Below, one piece after another: positions 21,823 to 29,514 of a stretch of DNA of 42,483 nucleotides. This DNA comes from a virus. Position 1 is the stretch's first letter; the number at the start of each line of letters is the position of its first letter. The translations under genes and the position numbers were made by a program. Location of the stretch: positions 1 to 42,483 of IMG/VR virus record IMGVR_UViG_3300035701_006044. One strand, 5' to 3'. The notes under the pieces were generated by a model. The model saw only the letters and a program-made list of their open reading frames with translations, did not search any database and was not told the DNA's origin.

Positions 21823-22247
21823 TAGTTGTTCCCTCCAGTCAATCGGTAGTCGATCTCCGAGGCGGCCTGCTCGGCGGTCAGCTCCCTGCCCGTTTTCTCC
21901 CGAATCATGTAGGCCAGCCCGAGCATGAACTCCCGCTCGGGGATTTCCATTCGCCTGTCAAGTTCAAGCAGGGGGAGGTCACGAAGGCAGAAAAGCTTGG
22001 GCCGATTTTTCGCAAATCGTCTGCGGAGCCCTTCGTGCAGAAGATTCTCCCTCACAACATCTTCCGACTGGTGAACCTGCTCGTCGCTCAGGTCCTCTCC
22101 TCCCCTGGCGGCCAGAACCATCCCGGCGATGAAGAAGGGATCCGCCCTCTCCTCGGGGGCTCTTTCCACCTCCTCCTTCGACACGTTCCCCAGGGGGATG
22201 TTCCTTGAGATGGCGTCCTGCCAGTAGGTCGCTCTGCCGTCTTCCAC
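21822..22247 (-). CDS. Hypothetical protein
   Basis: The 141-residue product is largely helical with many Glu and Arg residues (VERAPEERADPFFIAGMVL). No family recognised. The GTG at 22247 follows AGAGGAGG with good spacing and lies two bases after the stop of the 62-residue gene. An ATG-started longer frame (22328) lies inside that gene and is rejected. Confidence 0.6.
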   Translation of the reverse strand: MEDGRATYWQDAISRNIPLGNVSKEEVERAPEERADPFFIAGMVLAARGGEDLSDEQVHQSEDVVRENLLHEGLRRRFAKNRPKLFCLRDLPLLELDRRMEIPEREFMLGLAYMIREKTGRELTAEQAASEIDYRLTGGNN

Positions 22248-22249
22248 CC

Positions 22250-22438
22250 CTACCTCCTCTGCGCCCATCTGAAGGGACGACTCTGTCGGAGCTTTTTGAA
22301 TCCCTTGCTTCGGATACACGTCCCGCACGTCACGTGTTCAAGGACGAGGGTGGCATCCTCCTCCTCCACCAGCTTGCCACACTCGGTCTTTGGAAATCCG
22401 CACTCCCATTCCTTCAAGAGATGCTTCAGCCGTTTCAT
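22250..22438 (-). CDS. Small cysteine protein
   Basis: The 62-residue product carries ECGFPKTECGKLVEEE and VTCGTCIRSKG, four cysteines that could bind zinc. The ATG at 22438 overlaps the stop of the upstream gene (ATGA) and has GGGG before it. A longer frame to 22504 is inside the upstream gene. No family recognised. Confidence 0.55.
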   Translation of the reverse strand: MKRLKHLLKEWECGFPKTECGKLVEEEDATLVLEHVTCGTCIRSKGFKKLRQSRPFRWAQRR

Positions 22439-23163
22439 GATCGCCCCAAACCGACCTGAATTTCGATCGGTAGCATCTTCTGTGCAACCGCCTCGTTTTC
22501 CCATGGATAGGTGTCCTCCTTCAGGACCATCCTTGCCTCCCCCGGAATACCAAAGACCCTCCCATCGTAGGCGACCCTCAAAAGAACGTGGGCCTTGGCA
22601 CCCGCGAGGCCGGGGGGTTCATAGTCGTCTTCCCCTCCCCTACCCCCGCTGCCAGGGTAGTAGGTCCCCGTGTACGCCGTCCCCCAGCCAAGAACCTCCC
22701 ACGGACCACGCCATCCTTGCTGATCGGGAGGCAGGGCATTGAAAAAGATCTTCCTCTCTTGCCCGCCATGAACTTCCGACCGGAGACGATCTAAAACCAT
22801 ATTTCTCACGACCGCGTGGTCGATGGCCGCCACAACAACATCGATCCCCAGGTGCCCTATCGCCTCCTCAAGATTGTCCTTCAGGTGCTTCCGGAAGTTC
22901 GCCCGATCGTCCCAGTACTTCCACAGGCTGTTATGGAGAGAGACGATTTTGAGGTCGAAATCCTTGTCCTGTCGAACCGGCCAACCCGCCAACTCCGTCT
23001 TCGCATCTTCGATCCTGGGATCCCCTGGAACGAAAGTAGCCTCCCGCGCCACCATCCGGCAAGCCTCCTCGAAGTCCACCTCGTACCCCACGCGGCTAAC
23101 AAGACGGGGCTCCTTCAGGGCGACCAGCCGATTCCCCCTCTCCTTGTACTTCCTCCACTTCAT
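22435..23163 (-). CDS. Hypothetical protein
   Basis: The 242-residue product is basic at the start (MKWRKYKERGNRLVALKEPR) and contains an aromatic, Gly-rich stretch (GWRGPWEVLGWGTAYTGTYY) before a beta-rich end. No recognised motif. The ATG at 23163 follows GGGGG with five-base spacing. A GC-rich hairpin lies between this gene and the next upstream one. Confidence 0.62.
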   Translation of the reverse strand: MKWRKYKERGNRLVALKEPRLVSRVGYEVDFEEACRMVAREATFVPGDPRIEDAKTELAGWPVRQDKDFDLKIVSLHNSLWKYWDDRANFRKHLKDNLEEAIGHLGIDVVVAAIDHAVVRNMVLDRLRSEVHGGQERKIFFNALPPDQQGWRGPWEVLGWGTAYTGTYYPGSGGRGGEDDYEPPGLAGAKAHVLLRVAYDGRVFGIPGEARMVLKEDTYPWENEAVAQKMLPIEIQVGLGRS

Positions 23164-23185
23164 CCTTGCCCCCAACGGCGAGATG

Positions 23186-23213
23186 GGGGCGGGGCACTGT
23201 CGTGCCCGGCCCC
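23186..23213 (-). other. GC-rich hairpin between two genes
   Basis: The minus strand reads GGGGCCGGGCAC, a GACA loop, then GTGCCCCGCCCC, forming a stem with two opposing C residues unpaired. There is no T-run, so it is not a typical terminator; it may slow readthrough or protect RNA ends in the 66-base gap. Confidence 0.5.
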
Positions 23214-23229
23214 CTTCCCGACCACCCGG

Positions 23230-23793
23230 TTAGGCCACCGCCTTAGCGAGCCGTGCCTCCGCCTTCTTGGCGATCTGCGCGGCGACCTCGGCCCCGATCT
23301 CCTCCTCGACCAGGGTCCAGAGCTCCGCCATCGGCCCCTCGACGTCGTCCATCAGCCGGAAGGCCACCGCGAGCATCTTGCATTCCTTGATGCGCTTGAT
23401 GAACTTGCGCTGGATGGCGCGGGGGAGGCCCTCGCCAGCGGCCTTCTTGATCTGCTTCTTGAGGGAGTCGGTCGTTTCCGCGATGAGGCGGTTCATGCCC
23501 TCGATCGCCATCCGGAGGGCCTCTTCTCCCGTGGCGTTGTCGAACTTCAGGAAGGCGACCGAGAGGCGGTTGAGGGTCGCGGCCTCCTCGGGGTACTTGT
23601 CGGTGTAGGCGGCCTTCGCCCCGTCCACCACCCCCTGGAGGCGCGGAACGTCCGACCAGTTCACCAGGTAGACGCTCTTGGACGCCGGGAGGGCCTTGCC
23701 CTTCCGCAGCTCCTTGCGGAGCCAGATGCCGAACCTGCTGATGCTCACCGGGATGTCGTAGTGCAGGACTCCGCAGTTTTCGAGACCGGGCAT
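23230..23793 (-). CDS. Hypothetical helical protein
   Basis: The 187-residue product starts MPGLENCGVLHYDIPVSISR and consists of long amphipathic helices with a Lys/Ala-rich C-terminus (AAQIAKKAEARLAKAVA). No recognised family. The ATG at 23793 follows GAGGAGG with good spacing; a longer frame to 23910 is inside the phosphatase gene and is rejected. Confidence 0.65.
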   Translation of the reverse strand: MPGLENCGVLHYDIPVSISRFGIWLRKELRKGKALPASKSVYLVNWSDVPRLQGVVDGAKAAYTDKYPEEAATLNRLSVAFLKFDNATGEEALRMAIEGMNRLIAETTDSLKKQIKKAAGEGLPRAIQRKFIKRIKECKMLAVAFRLMDDVEGPMAELWTLVEEEIGAEVAAQIAKKAEARLAKAVA

Positions 23794-23806
23794 GTTCACC
23801 TCCTCG

Positions 23807-24319
23807 TTACATCGGTATGGTCGCGGGGGTCCCATGCTTCGTCCACGTCCGGCGAAGACCGTCGACCGCCCGCATGACTTTCTTGTCCACGATGTGGTTC
23901 GGGGAAACACAGGGCCGCGCTCGCTGAAGGATCTCGATGCCCTCGTCCAGGGAGTCCACCTCGCCCCTGGCGTACCAGTAGAGGGCGATGATTGTCGGCG
24001 ACCGGCTGACCCCCATCCCGCAGTGAACCAGGGTTGGCCCCGTCCGGTGCATCTCCCGCAGGGTCTTCAAGGCCGACCGCACCATCATCGGATTCATCGG
24101 GATGCCGTCCTCGATGCAGAAGTGGGCGACGTTGAAGTTGCCGTAGCACAGGTGAACGTCCCCCTGCTCCCGTGCCACGTTGAGGACGTTCTTGATCCCC
24201 AGGTCCCGAAGATTGTTCGCCTTTGGAACCGCGCTCAGGAAGAGCCCGCCCCCGACATCGCTGATCTCGTCCTTGCAGTCTTCCCAGGCCCTGTCCCAGT
24301 TTATTATGTTCTTGTTCAC
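23807..24319 (-). CDS. Dual-specificity protein phosphatase
   Basis: The 170-residue protein carries the cysteine phosphatase signature HCGMGVSRSP (C100, R106) and an upstream Asp in IEDGIP (D71) that fits the general acid. This is the dual-specificity phosphatase layout, acting on Tyr and Ser/Thr phosphates or on phosphorylated nucleic acid and sugar substrates. I choose the GTG at 24319, which follows AAAGGGGAAAGG; ATGs at 24337 and 24349 lack such a site. Its own promoter lies immediately upstream. It may reverse host phosphorylation during infection. Confidence 0.85.
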   Translation of the reverse strand: MNKNIINWDRAWEDCKDEISDVGGGLFLSAVPKANNLRDLGIKNVLNVAREQGDVHLCYGNFNVAHFCIEDGIPMNPMMVRSALKTLREMHRTGPTLVHCGMGVSRSPTIIALYWYARGEVDSLDEGIEILQRARPCVSPNHIVDKKVMRAVDGLRRTWTKHGTPATIPM

Positions 24320-24349
24320 CCTTTCCCCTTTCTCCATCATCCTAAGCAT

Positions 24350-24377
24350 AGTATATATCGTTTGAATAATTTGTCAA
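24350..24377 (-). promoter_or_regulatory. Promoter of the N16 family, upstream of the phosphatase
   Basis: Minus strand TTGACA (24377-24372), 16-base spacer, TATACT (24355-24350). The spacer contains the AAACGATA element seen in two other promoters of the set. Confidence 0.82.
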
Positions 24378-24385
24378 GGGTAAAA

Positions 24386-25174
24386 TCAGAAAGTTAAATC
24401 TATAGGTAAACCGGGAGAAGGTTCCGGAGGGGGCTCCGGGGGGGTCCATTCCCAGGGGCTTTTGGCGTCTTCCCCCTGCATGAGCCGAAGGGCCATCAGC
24501 TCGTCTTCCTGGACGATCCGCTTGCACTTCGGGTACGCCTTGCATCCATAGAACCTGTTTCCCTCGTTCCTTCCCTGCTTGGCGTACCGAATAACCAAGG
24601 GAGCGTCGCAATCGGGGCATTTGGCAAATGCCCACTTTCCCTCGTCGTTTTGCGCCCCCGCGTTCCATGGAAATCTCGCTCCCCGGCATTGCGGATACTT
24701 CGAGCAGCCGTAAAAAGACTCGCCCTTGTGGGCCCCCTCCACCCGGATCTTCCTCTCTTTCATCTTCCCGCCACAGTGAGGGCAGGTCAGATTCATGGCC
24801 TTCAGCCCGTGCTCGACTGCGGACTGGATCTTTTTGTTCAGCACGTCCTGCCAGTGGTGACTATCCTCCTCAATGGAAATAGCAACGGGAGAGACGTAGG
24901 AAACGTCCTCCCCCATCGCATCCCGCTCCTCGGAGTACACCCCGAGATGCACTTCCATCTTGAAGGAATTGAATCTCGGGAAGACCCGGATGACCGCCCC
25001 GAACCCCATCCCGCGCTTCCATACGGAAGGGGAGTAGTGGATTCCAAGTGGAGTCGGATCTTCAGCCGCCGACTCGAACCCAAGGGAAATGAGAAAGAGA
25101 CCTACCTGGACCTCGGTCGTCCGGTAGATCTCTTCGTAAGGCCCCCGCGCTTCTTCTTCGATTTCAAAGGACAC
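24386..25174 (-). CDS. Topoisomerase-type double zinc-ribbon protein
   Basis: The 262-residue protein has a beta-rich N-terminal half and two C-terminal ribbons of the topoisomerase I type: LTCPHCGGKMKERK...FYGCSKYPQC and AKCPDCDAPLVIR...FYGCKAYPKC, each with the typical RFYGCxxYPxC ending. The tail is Pro-rich. No topoisomerase catalytic domain is present, so this is a free-standing DNA-binding or repair-associated protein. The GTG start at 25174 follows GGAGG and overlaps the end of the VWA gene by 11 bases. Confidence 0.8.
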   Translation of the reverse strand: MSFEIEEEARGPYEEIYRTTEVQVGLFLISLGFESAAEDPTPLGIHYSPSVWKRGMGFGAVIRVFPRFNSFKMEVHLGVYSEERDAMGEDVSYVSPVAISIEEDSHHWQDVLNKKIQSAVEHGLKAMNLTCPHCGGKMKERKIRVEGAHKGESFYGCSKYPQCRGARFPWNAGAQNDEGKWAFAKCPDCDAPLVIRYAKQGRNEGNRFYGCKAYPKCKRIVQEDELMALRLMQGEDAKSPWEWTPPEPPPEPSPGLPIDLTF

Positions 25175-26684
25175 CGATGACCTCCGTGTCCAGGTCGTAC
25201 CGAACGGTGATTCCGAAGGGCGGTTTGGGAAGGCTCTCGTCGGGGGTTCCCGAATGGGCCGCGATCAACCAGATCGTCGGGATGCCGATGTCCTTCTCCG
25301 GGAAAGTCCCGTAGCCGTCCGTCAGGTACACGATCAGGGCAGGAGGAATCCCCTCCAGGCTGTCGACGATCTTCTTGAAGACGGGGCGGAAGTCCGTCCC
25401 ACCGCCGCCGGGGAAGTTCTCCGGCAAAGCGTCGGTCGGGAGGAGCGTCTCGTCCAGGGTGATCTCGGCGTCGCAGGCCATCAGCCTCATCGACGATACC
25501 CCCCTGCACCGCAGGATGCCCGTGATCTCCCCGACGAAAGTCTTCAGCTCTTCCCCCCCGATGGATCCGGAGGTGTCGGTCGCAACCACCACGCTCGCCG
25601 CGTTGCTTTGCAACTCGGGGAAGTAGATCCCCTGCATGAGGAAGCGTCGATCCTGGCAGCACATATCGTAGTCGTCGCGGATCGTGTCATTGATGTACAT
25701 CTCGATGATCCGCTGCCACGGCACCTTGGGCTTCGTGACTTCCCCCACCAGCCGCTCCAGCTGGCCGGGCAGGGTTCCCCGAGACTTCGCAACCATCGCC
25801 GCCTGGGTGAGGAGGCCCTTCCAAACCTCCTGCATGTCCTCTTTCACATCGTCGAGGCTTCCCTCGTTGAAGTCGGCGTTCCCGCCTTCCCCCTCCCGTT
25901 GCTGGTTGGGCGCTTCCCCATCCTGGTCGCCCTCCCCCTCGTCCTCTTCCTCTTCCTCGTTCTCCTCGGGTTTGCCCTTGCCCTGGTTGGCCTTCTTCTC
26001 CGCTTCCTGGCGCTGGCGCTCGGCCTCTTCCTTGGCCCCGCCATTGTCCTGCCCGGCCTTCTCCTGCCCCTTGCCCTTCCCGTCTTTCTTGTCGTTCCCC
26101 TTGCCATCCTTCTTGCTGTCTCCCTGCCCCCCGGCCTCCCTCCCCCCCTTCCCCTTTCCTCCGCCCTTTTCGTATTCCTTCTCCAGGTGCCCGTCGAGGA
26201 CTTTGCCTTCCTTCGCCCGCTTCCCCTTTCCCTTCCCTTGTTCCTGCTCCTTCAGAATGTGGTAGACCTGCTCGACCGACATCCCGGAGAACTGGCTATC
26301 GATGCACCCGCCGGGGGGGAGCTCGAATCCCGTTCCGCCCCCATTCTTCGTGTTGAGGATGATGTCGTTCACCACGAAGTCACAAGCCCGGTTCCAGGTC
26401 TCGGGCTCGCGAGCCCCGCGTCTCCAAAGGTGCTGAAGGGCGGGGTGCATGATCTCGTGGCAAAGGAGGCCCATCCGCTGCTTCTCGGGGAGGCTCTTCA
26501 CCCATTCGGCGTTGTAGTAGATCTTCTTCCCGTCGACCATCGCCGTGGGAGGGCACCCCAGCGCCACCATGATCGCGGGATCCATCGGCTCGGTCGGGAG
26601 GTGGCAGACCAGGACGCCGAAGAACGGATGGTTCAGAACCAGCTGAACCTTGCTCTTGGCGAAGAGGTTTTCGTTGTCGGCCAT
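25164..26684 (-). CDS. VWA domain protein with HExxH metallopeptidase-like N-terminus
   Basis: The 506-residue protein has an N-terminal domain with HEIMH (H76, E77, H80), a central Lys/Glu/Gly-rich linker (about 140-275), and a C-terminal VWA domain with the MIDAS motif DTSGS and a LTDGYG segment that fits the second metal contact. Such proteins occur next to MoxR-type AAA+ ATPases, as here, where the ATPase acts as a chaperone on the VWA partner. Whether the HExxH is catalytic is unknown. The ATG at 26684 follows GAGG, with its own promoter upstream. Confidence 0.85.
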   Translation of the reverse strand: MADNENLFAKSKVQLVLNHPFFGVLVCHLPTEPMDPAIMVALGCPPTAMVDGKKIYYNAEWVKSLPEKQRMGLLCHEIMHPALQHLWRRGAREPETWNRACDFVVNDIILNTKNGGGTGFELPPGGCIDSQFSGMSVEQVYHILKEQEQGKGKGKRAKEGKVLDGHLEKEYEKGGGKGKGGREAGGQGDSKKDGKGNDKKDGKGKGQEKAGQDNGGAKEEAERQRQEAEKKANQGKGKPEENEEEEEDEGEGDQDGEAPNQQREGEGGNADFNEGSLDDVKEDMQEVWKGLLTQAAMVAKSRGTLPGQLERLVGEVTKPKVPWQRIIEMYINDTIRDDYDMCCQDRRFLMQGIYFPELQSNAASVVVATDTSGSIGGEELKTFVGEITGILRCRGVSSMRLMACDAEITLDETLLPTDALPENFPGGGGTDFRPVFKKIVDSLEGIPPALIVYLTDGYGTFPEKDIGIPTIWLIAAHSGTPDESLPKPPFGITVRYDLDTEVIGVL

Positions 26685-26712
26685 CTTTCACCTCAATCCT
26701 GACTCTGCCTGT

Positions 26713-26740
26713 ATTATAGGTGATTCCCCGTATTTGTCAA
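26713..26740 (-). promoter_or_regulatory. Consensus promoter, upstream of the VWA gene
   Basis: Minus strand TTGACA (26740-26735), 16-base spacer, TATAAT (26718-26713). It lies after the MoxR-like stop codon, so the VWA gene can be transcribed separately from its partner. Confidence 0.85.
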
Positions 26741-26747
26741 GGAATTC

Positions 26748-27854
26748 CTACACCTCCAAAAGCTGGCCGAAGCACTTTGCGAAGTCGCGCCAGCCCTTGG
26801 TGACGATCACGTTCCGGTAGACCTCCTTGTATTCGGGCGTCCTGCCGAAGTCCTTCATGGTCAGGATGGCGAACTCCGCCGCATCGGCCCAGTGCTTGAC
26901 GCAGTACTGGGCGACGTTCTCGGTGGCCTTCACCCGCTTGTCCTTCTCCCTCCGGATGAGGGCGGCGGTGAGCGCACCGCAGAAGGCGTAGAGGGCGCTG
27001 GGTTCCGAGGGCGGGTTCAGGGCGATCTCGCCGTCGAGGACCCGGTCGGCGTTCGGCAGTTTGTCCGCAACCTTGAGGAAGGCCACGAACTTCTGGGCGC
27101 AAGCCCCGCCGATCATCCCGGCGATCGCCTCGGTGTTCATGGCCAGCCGGGGATTCACCCCGACGAAGTTGCTGACCTGGACCCAGGAGCGCGGGGTCGG
27201 GAAGGCCCCCGTCGCGTGGATCTTCGGGTCGAAGAAGAAGAGAAGGCCCCAGGGGGAGTCGGCGTTGAGCCCGACCCCGACCCGCGAAGTGAACTGGAGG
27301 AAGTTGATGATCCGCCCGTCGACCCCGGACTTCCAGGCCCACTCCTTCCAGTCGTCCAGGTGGGGTTCCACCTCGATGTGCGCCATCCTGTTCCGCAGGG
27401 GGGCGGGCATCTGGTGGACGAATGCCTGATCGGAGGCGCGGTTCCCGGCAGCGACGATCGTCTGCGCCGGGCGCTTGCACCCCGTCTTCGTGACCATCGG
27501 GGTGCGGTCCATCGCCCACTCGCCGATCCGCCCGTCCAGCACCCACTGGTAGGCTGCGGCCTGGGTCGTGGGCGGGGCGATGTTGATCTCGTCGAGGAAG
27601 AAGCGGCACGGCCCCTTGTTGACCAGGAACACGGGGGGGACCCACTCGACCCGGTCCCCCTTGACGATGGGGATGCCCCGCAGGTCGACCGGGTTGAGGA
27701 GGCTGAGGCGGATGTCGACATTGAGGACGCCGTCCTCGTCGCTCATCTGCCCGACCAGCGAGCTCTTGCCGACGCCCGGAGGCGACCAGAGCATGACCGC
27801 GTTGCCCGCCGATTCGTGCGCCCGCAGAACTTCCGGAACCTGACCGATCCGCAT
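26748..27854 (-). CDS. MoxR-like AAA+ ATPase
   Basis: The 368-residue protein has Walker A SPPGVGKS (24-31), Walker B FFLDEIN (D88, E89), and the arginine-rich sensor segments of the MoxR/AAA_5 group. With the VWA/HExxH protein encoded next to it, it forms a MoxR-VWA pair, known in bacteria to remodel or activate target complexes. The ATG at 27854 follows AAGGAGG, and a promoter of the N16 family lies upstream. The pair's target in a phage is unknown. Confidence 0.88.
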   Translation of the reverse strand: MRIGQVPEVLRAHESAGNAVMLWSPPGVGKSSLVGQMSDEDGVLNVDIRLSLLNPVDLRGIPIVKGDRVEWVPPVFLVNKGPCRFFLDEINIAPPTTQAAAYQWVLDGRIGEWAMDRTPMVTKTGCKRPAQTIVAAGNRASDQAFVHQMPAPLRNRMAHIEVEPHLDDWKEWAWKSGVDGRIINFLQFTSRVGVGLNADSPWGLLFFFDPKIHATGAFPTPRSWVQVSNFVGVNPRLAMNTEAIAGMIGGACAQKFVAFLKVADKLPNADRVLDGEIALNPPSEPSALYAFCGALTAALIRREKDKRVKATENVAQYCVKHWADAAEFAILTMKDFGRTPEYKEVYRNVIVTKGWRDFAKCFGQLLEV

Positions 27855-27897
27855 GGTTCGTCCTCCTTCGTCCTTCCTTCTTCCAGGATCTACCTAC

Positions 27898-27925
27898 AGT
27901 ATATACGTCTTGCCTTATTTGTCAA
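27898..27925 (-). promoter_or_regulatory. Promoter of the N16 family, upstream of the MoxR-like gene
   Basis: Minus strand TTGACA (27925-27920), 16-base spacer, TATACT (27903-27898), about 45 bases upstream of the start codon. Confidence 0.82.
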
Positions 27926-27943
27926 GGGGATAAATAACTTTTT

Positions 27944-28312
27944 TTAGACGTCTCCCGTGGTGGGGATCGCCAGCTCGGCGGCCTGGGCGTACACGAGATG
28001 TTTGCAGAGGCCCCCGCCCTTCCGGCTCCTGAAGGCGAAGTCAGGGCATCGGCACCAGGGATCGCCCGTCTTGGCCGACTTCCGCACCTCGTGCTTCGGG
28101 GGGTAGTCCGTCCCGACGAAGAGCTTGCCATCGCGGAACTCGTGCTGCAGCTTGCAGACCTTGTCCGCGAAGGTCTTCATCTCCTGGTCGTCGTCCCCCA
28201 TCATGAGCATGGTCTTCAGGTTCTGCCGGATCTTCGCCTTCAGGGGATCCTCCCTGCGAACGCGCAGCTGCGCCCGCTGGTCCGCCCAGCGCGATTTCGG
28301 AAGCGTCATCAT
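27944..28312 (-). CDS. Small SWIM-type zinc-finger protein
   Basis: The 122-residue protein carries CRCPDFAFRSRKGG...CKH, the CxCx13CxH signature of SWIM zinc fingers (C87, C89, C103, H105), in the C-terminal third. SWIM domains bind DNA or partner proteins in chromatin, recombination and transposition factors. The N-terminal part is helical. The ATG at 28312 follows GGAGGG, and a promoter of the N16 family is directly upstream. Its position next to the MoxR-VWA pair may mean a shared role. Confidence 0.75.
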   Translation of the reverse strand: MMTLPKSRWADQRAQLRVRREDPLKAKIRQNLKTMLMMGDDDQEMKTFADKVCKLQHEFRDGKLFVGTDYPPKHEVRKSAKTGDPWCRCPDFAFRSRKGGGLCKHLVYAQAAELAIPTTGDV

Positions 28313-28339
28313 CTTTAACCCTCCTCAATTCCTATATAT

Positions 28340-28367
28340 AGCATATATCGTTTAGAGATTTTGTCAA
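28340..28367 (-). promoter_or_regulatory. Promoter of the N16 family, upstream of the SWIM gene
   Basis: Minus strand TTGACA (28367-28362), 16-base spacer, TATGCT (28345-28340). It begins only about 12 bases after the terminator that ends the tail operon, so this point separates the late operon from the accessory genes. Confidence 0.82.
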
Positions 28368-28378
28368 GGGCAATTCTG

Positions 28379-28417
28379 TAAAAAAATCCGCCAGGAGGCG
28401 CGAACCCCCCGGCGGAT
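28379..28417 (-). terminator. Rho-independent terminator of the tail operon
   Basis: ATCCGCC and GGCGGAT (28411-28417 with 28386-28392) form the main stem, with a GC-rich loop, and a run of seven T residues follows on the minus strand. It lies about 30 bases after the stop of the 28448-28996 gene. Confidence 0.85.
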
Positions 28418-28447
28418 CGCGGGAAGGAAAGAAGGAGACCGATGATC

Positions 28448-28996
28448 CTACGGGCCCTTTCCTCCGGCCCATGTGATTTCCAATACCACGGGGATGTCCC
28501 CGAGTCCCTTCGCCCCCGGCCCACCCCAAACGATGAACGCCGAGGCCCCCGTCCCGATGCCCCGGAACAGCGCCAGAATGATTTCAGCCTGTCCTGGTTC
28601 CAGTTTCGTCGCGGGATTATCGGGCATCTTCAAGAGGGCCAGCGCCCCATTCACGGCCAGTTGGATCACTCCCTTGATCTCCGGGGGGATCTTCTCGTTC
28701 AGGAGGGCCAGGGCCTTGTCTGCCGTCGCCCGCGTTACGTCGGCCAGGTCCCCTCCCTTGATGATGGGGATCACGCTGGTCTCGATGATCTCCTGCACCG
28801 GCTTGACCACCGCCTTCACCTTCTCGAAGCCCTCGGCGTCCGACACCAGGGCCTTCAGCCCCAGCGTCGTCGTGATCGCCGCCCCCTTCTCTACCAGGGG
28901 TGCCGCGAAGGCCGAGTCGATCTTGAGGAAGTCCCCGTTGCACCCGACCGACATCATCAGGGTGATCCCGCCGAGCGCGTAGATGATCTTCCGCAC
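28448..28996 (-). CDS. Lipoprotein, hydrophobic, tail operon
   Basis: The 182-residue product starts with MRKIIYALGGITLMMSVGC, a lipoprotein signal peptide with lipobox SVGC. The rest is Ala/Leu/Val-rich with amphipathic helices. It is the last gene of the tail operon. A role at the host membrane, for example in lysis or superinfection exclusion, is possible, but the length does not suit an o-spanin and no specific match is visible. The GTG at 28996 follows AGGAGG with good spacing. Confidence 0.65.
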   Translation of the reverse strand: MRKIIYALGGITLMMSVGCNGDFLKIDSAFAAPLVEKGAAITTTLGLKALVSDAEGFEKVKAVVKPVQEIIETSVIPIIKGGDLADVTRATADKALALLNEKIPPEIKGVIQLAVNGALALLKMPDNPATKLEPGQAEIILALFRGIGTGASAFIVWGGPGAKGLGDIPVVLEITWAGGKGP

Positions 28997-29040
28997 GCCC
29001 CACCTCCTTCAGAATTCCTTGCAAGCCCCGTCCTTTAGGG

Positions 29041-29481
29041 CTACGTCATGTTCCACTTGACGTTCATCGTCGGGAAGAAGATCGGTGCGCCGATGTCCGT
29101 CAGGATGTAGCAGATCGGGACTCCTGCCGGGATGGAAATGCCGGGGATGAAGGACAGCGGCACCGGGACGCCGGGGGTCGAGGTAATGGCGGCAGGGGCC
29201 GTCAGGATCGAGGGGCCAGCGGGAGTGCCTACCTTGATGTCCACCAGCCCTCCGGGTCCGCTTCCCGGCATGCAGCAGCACGACCCCTCGATGGGGGTCA
29301 TCGTGCCCAGCGCCGTCCTGATCCGCACGTCGCCCCCCACCGGGGGAACGTCGTGGATGAAGTCCACCGAGGTCTCGATGATGCTGGAGGAGAAGGCGGC
29401 CTGGATCGCGTCGCGGTCCTCTTCCATCTTCTCGATGATGTTCGGATGGATCGCCTTGTCGGGTCTGATGTAGGGAGCCAT
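29041..29481 (-). CDS. Small tail-operon protein with an N-terminal helix shared with the next gene
   Basis: The 146-residue product starts MAPYIRPDKAIHPNIIEKM. The helix NIIEKMEEDRDAIQAAF resembles NLLEDMQADKEAIANGF in the next gene upstream, which suggests a shared attachment helix. The rest is Pro/Gly/Ile-rich with a CCC cluster (GSCCCMPGSG). It is probably structural. The ATG at 29481 follows AAGGAGG with good spacing. Confidence 0.62.
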   Translation of the reverse strand: MAPYIRPDKAIHPNIIEKMEEDRDAIQAAFSSSIIETSVDFIHDVPPVGGDVRIRTALGTMTPIEGSCCCMPGSGPGGLVDIKVGTPAGPSILTAPAAITSTPGVPVPLSFIPGISIPAGVPICYILTDIGAPIFFPTMNVKWNMT

Positions 29482-29514
29482 GCTGTCCTCCTTTTCCTCT
29501 CCGCCTTCAGCGGG

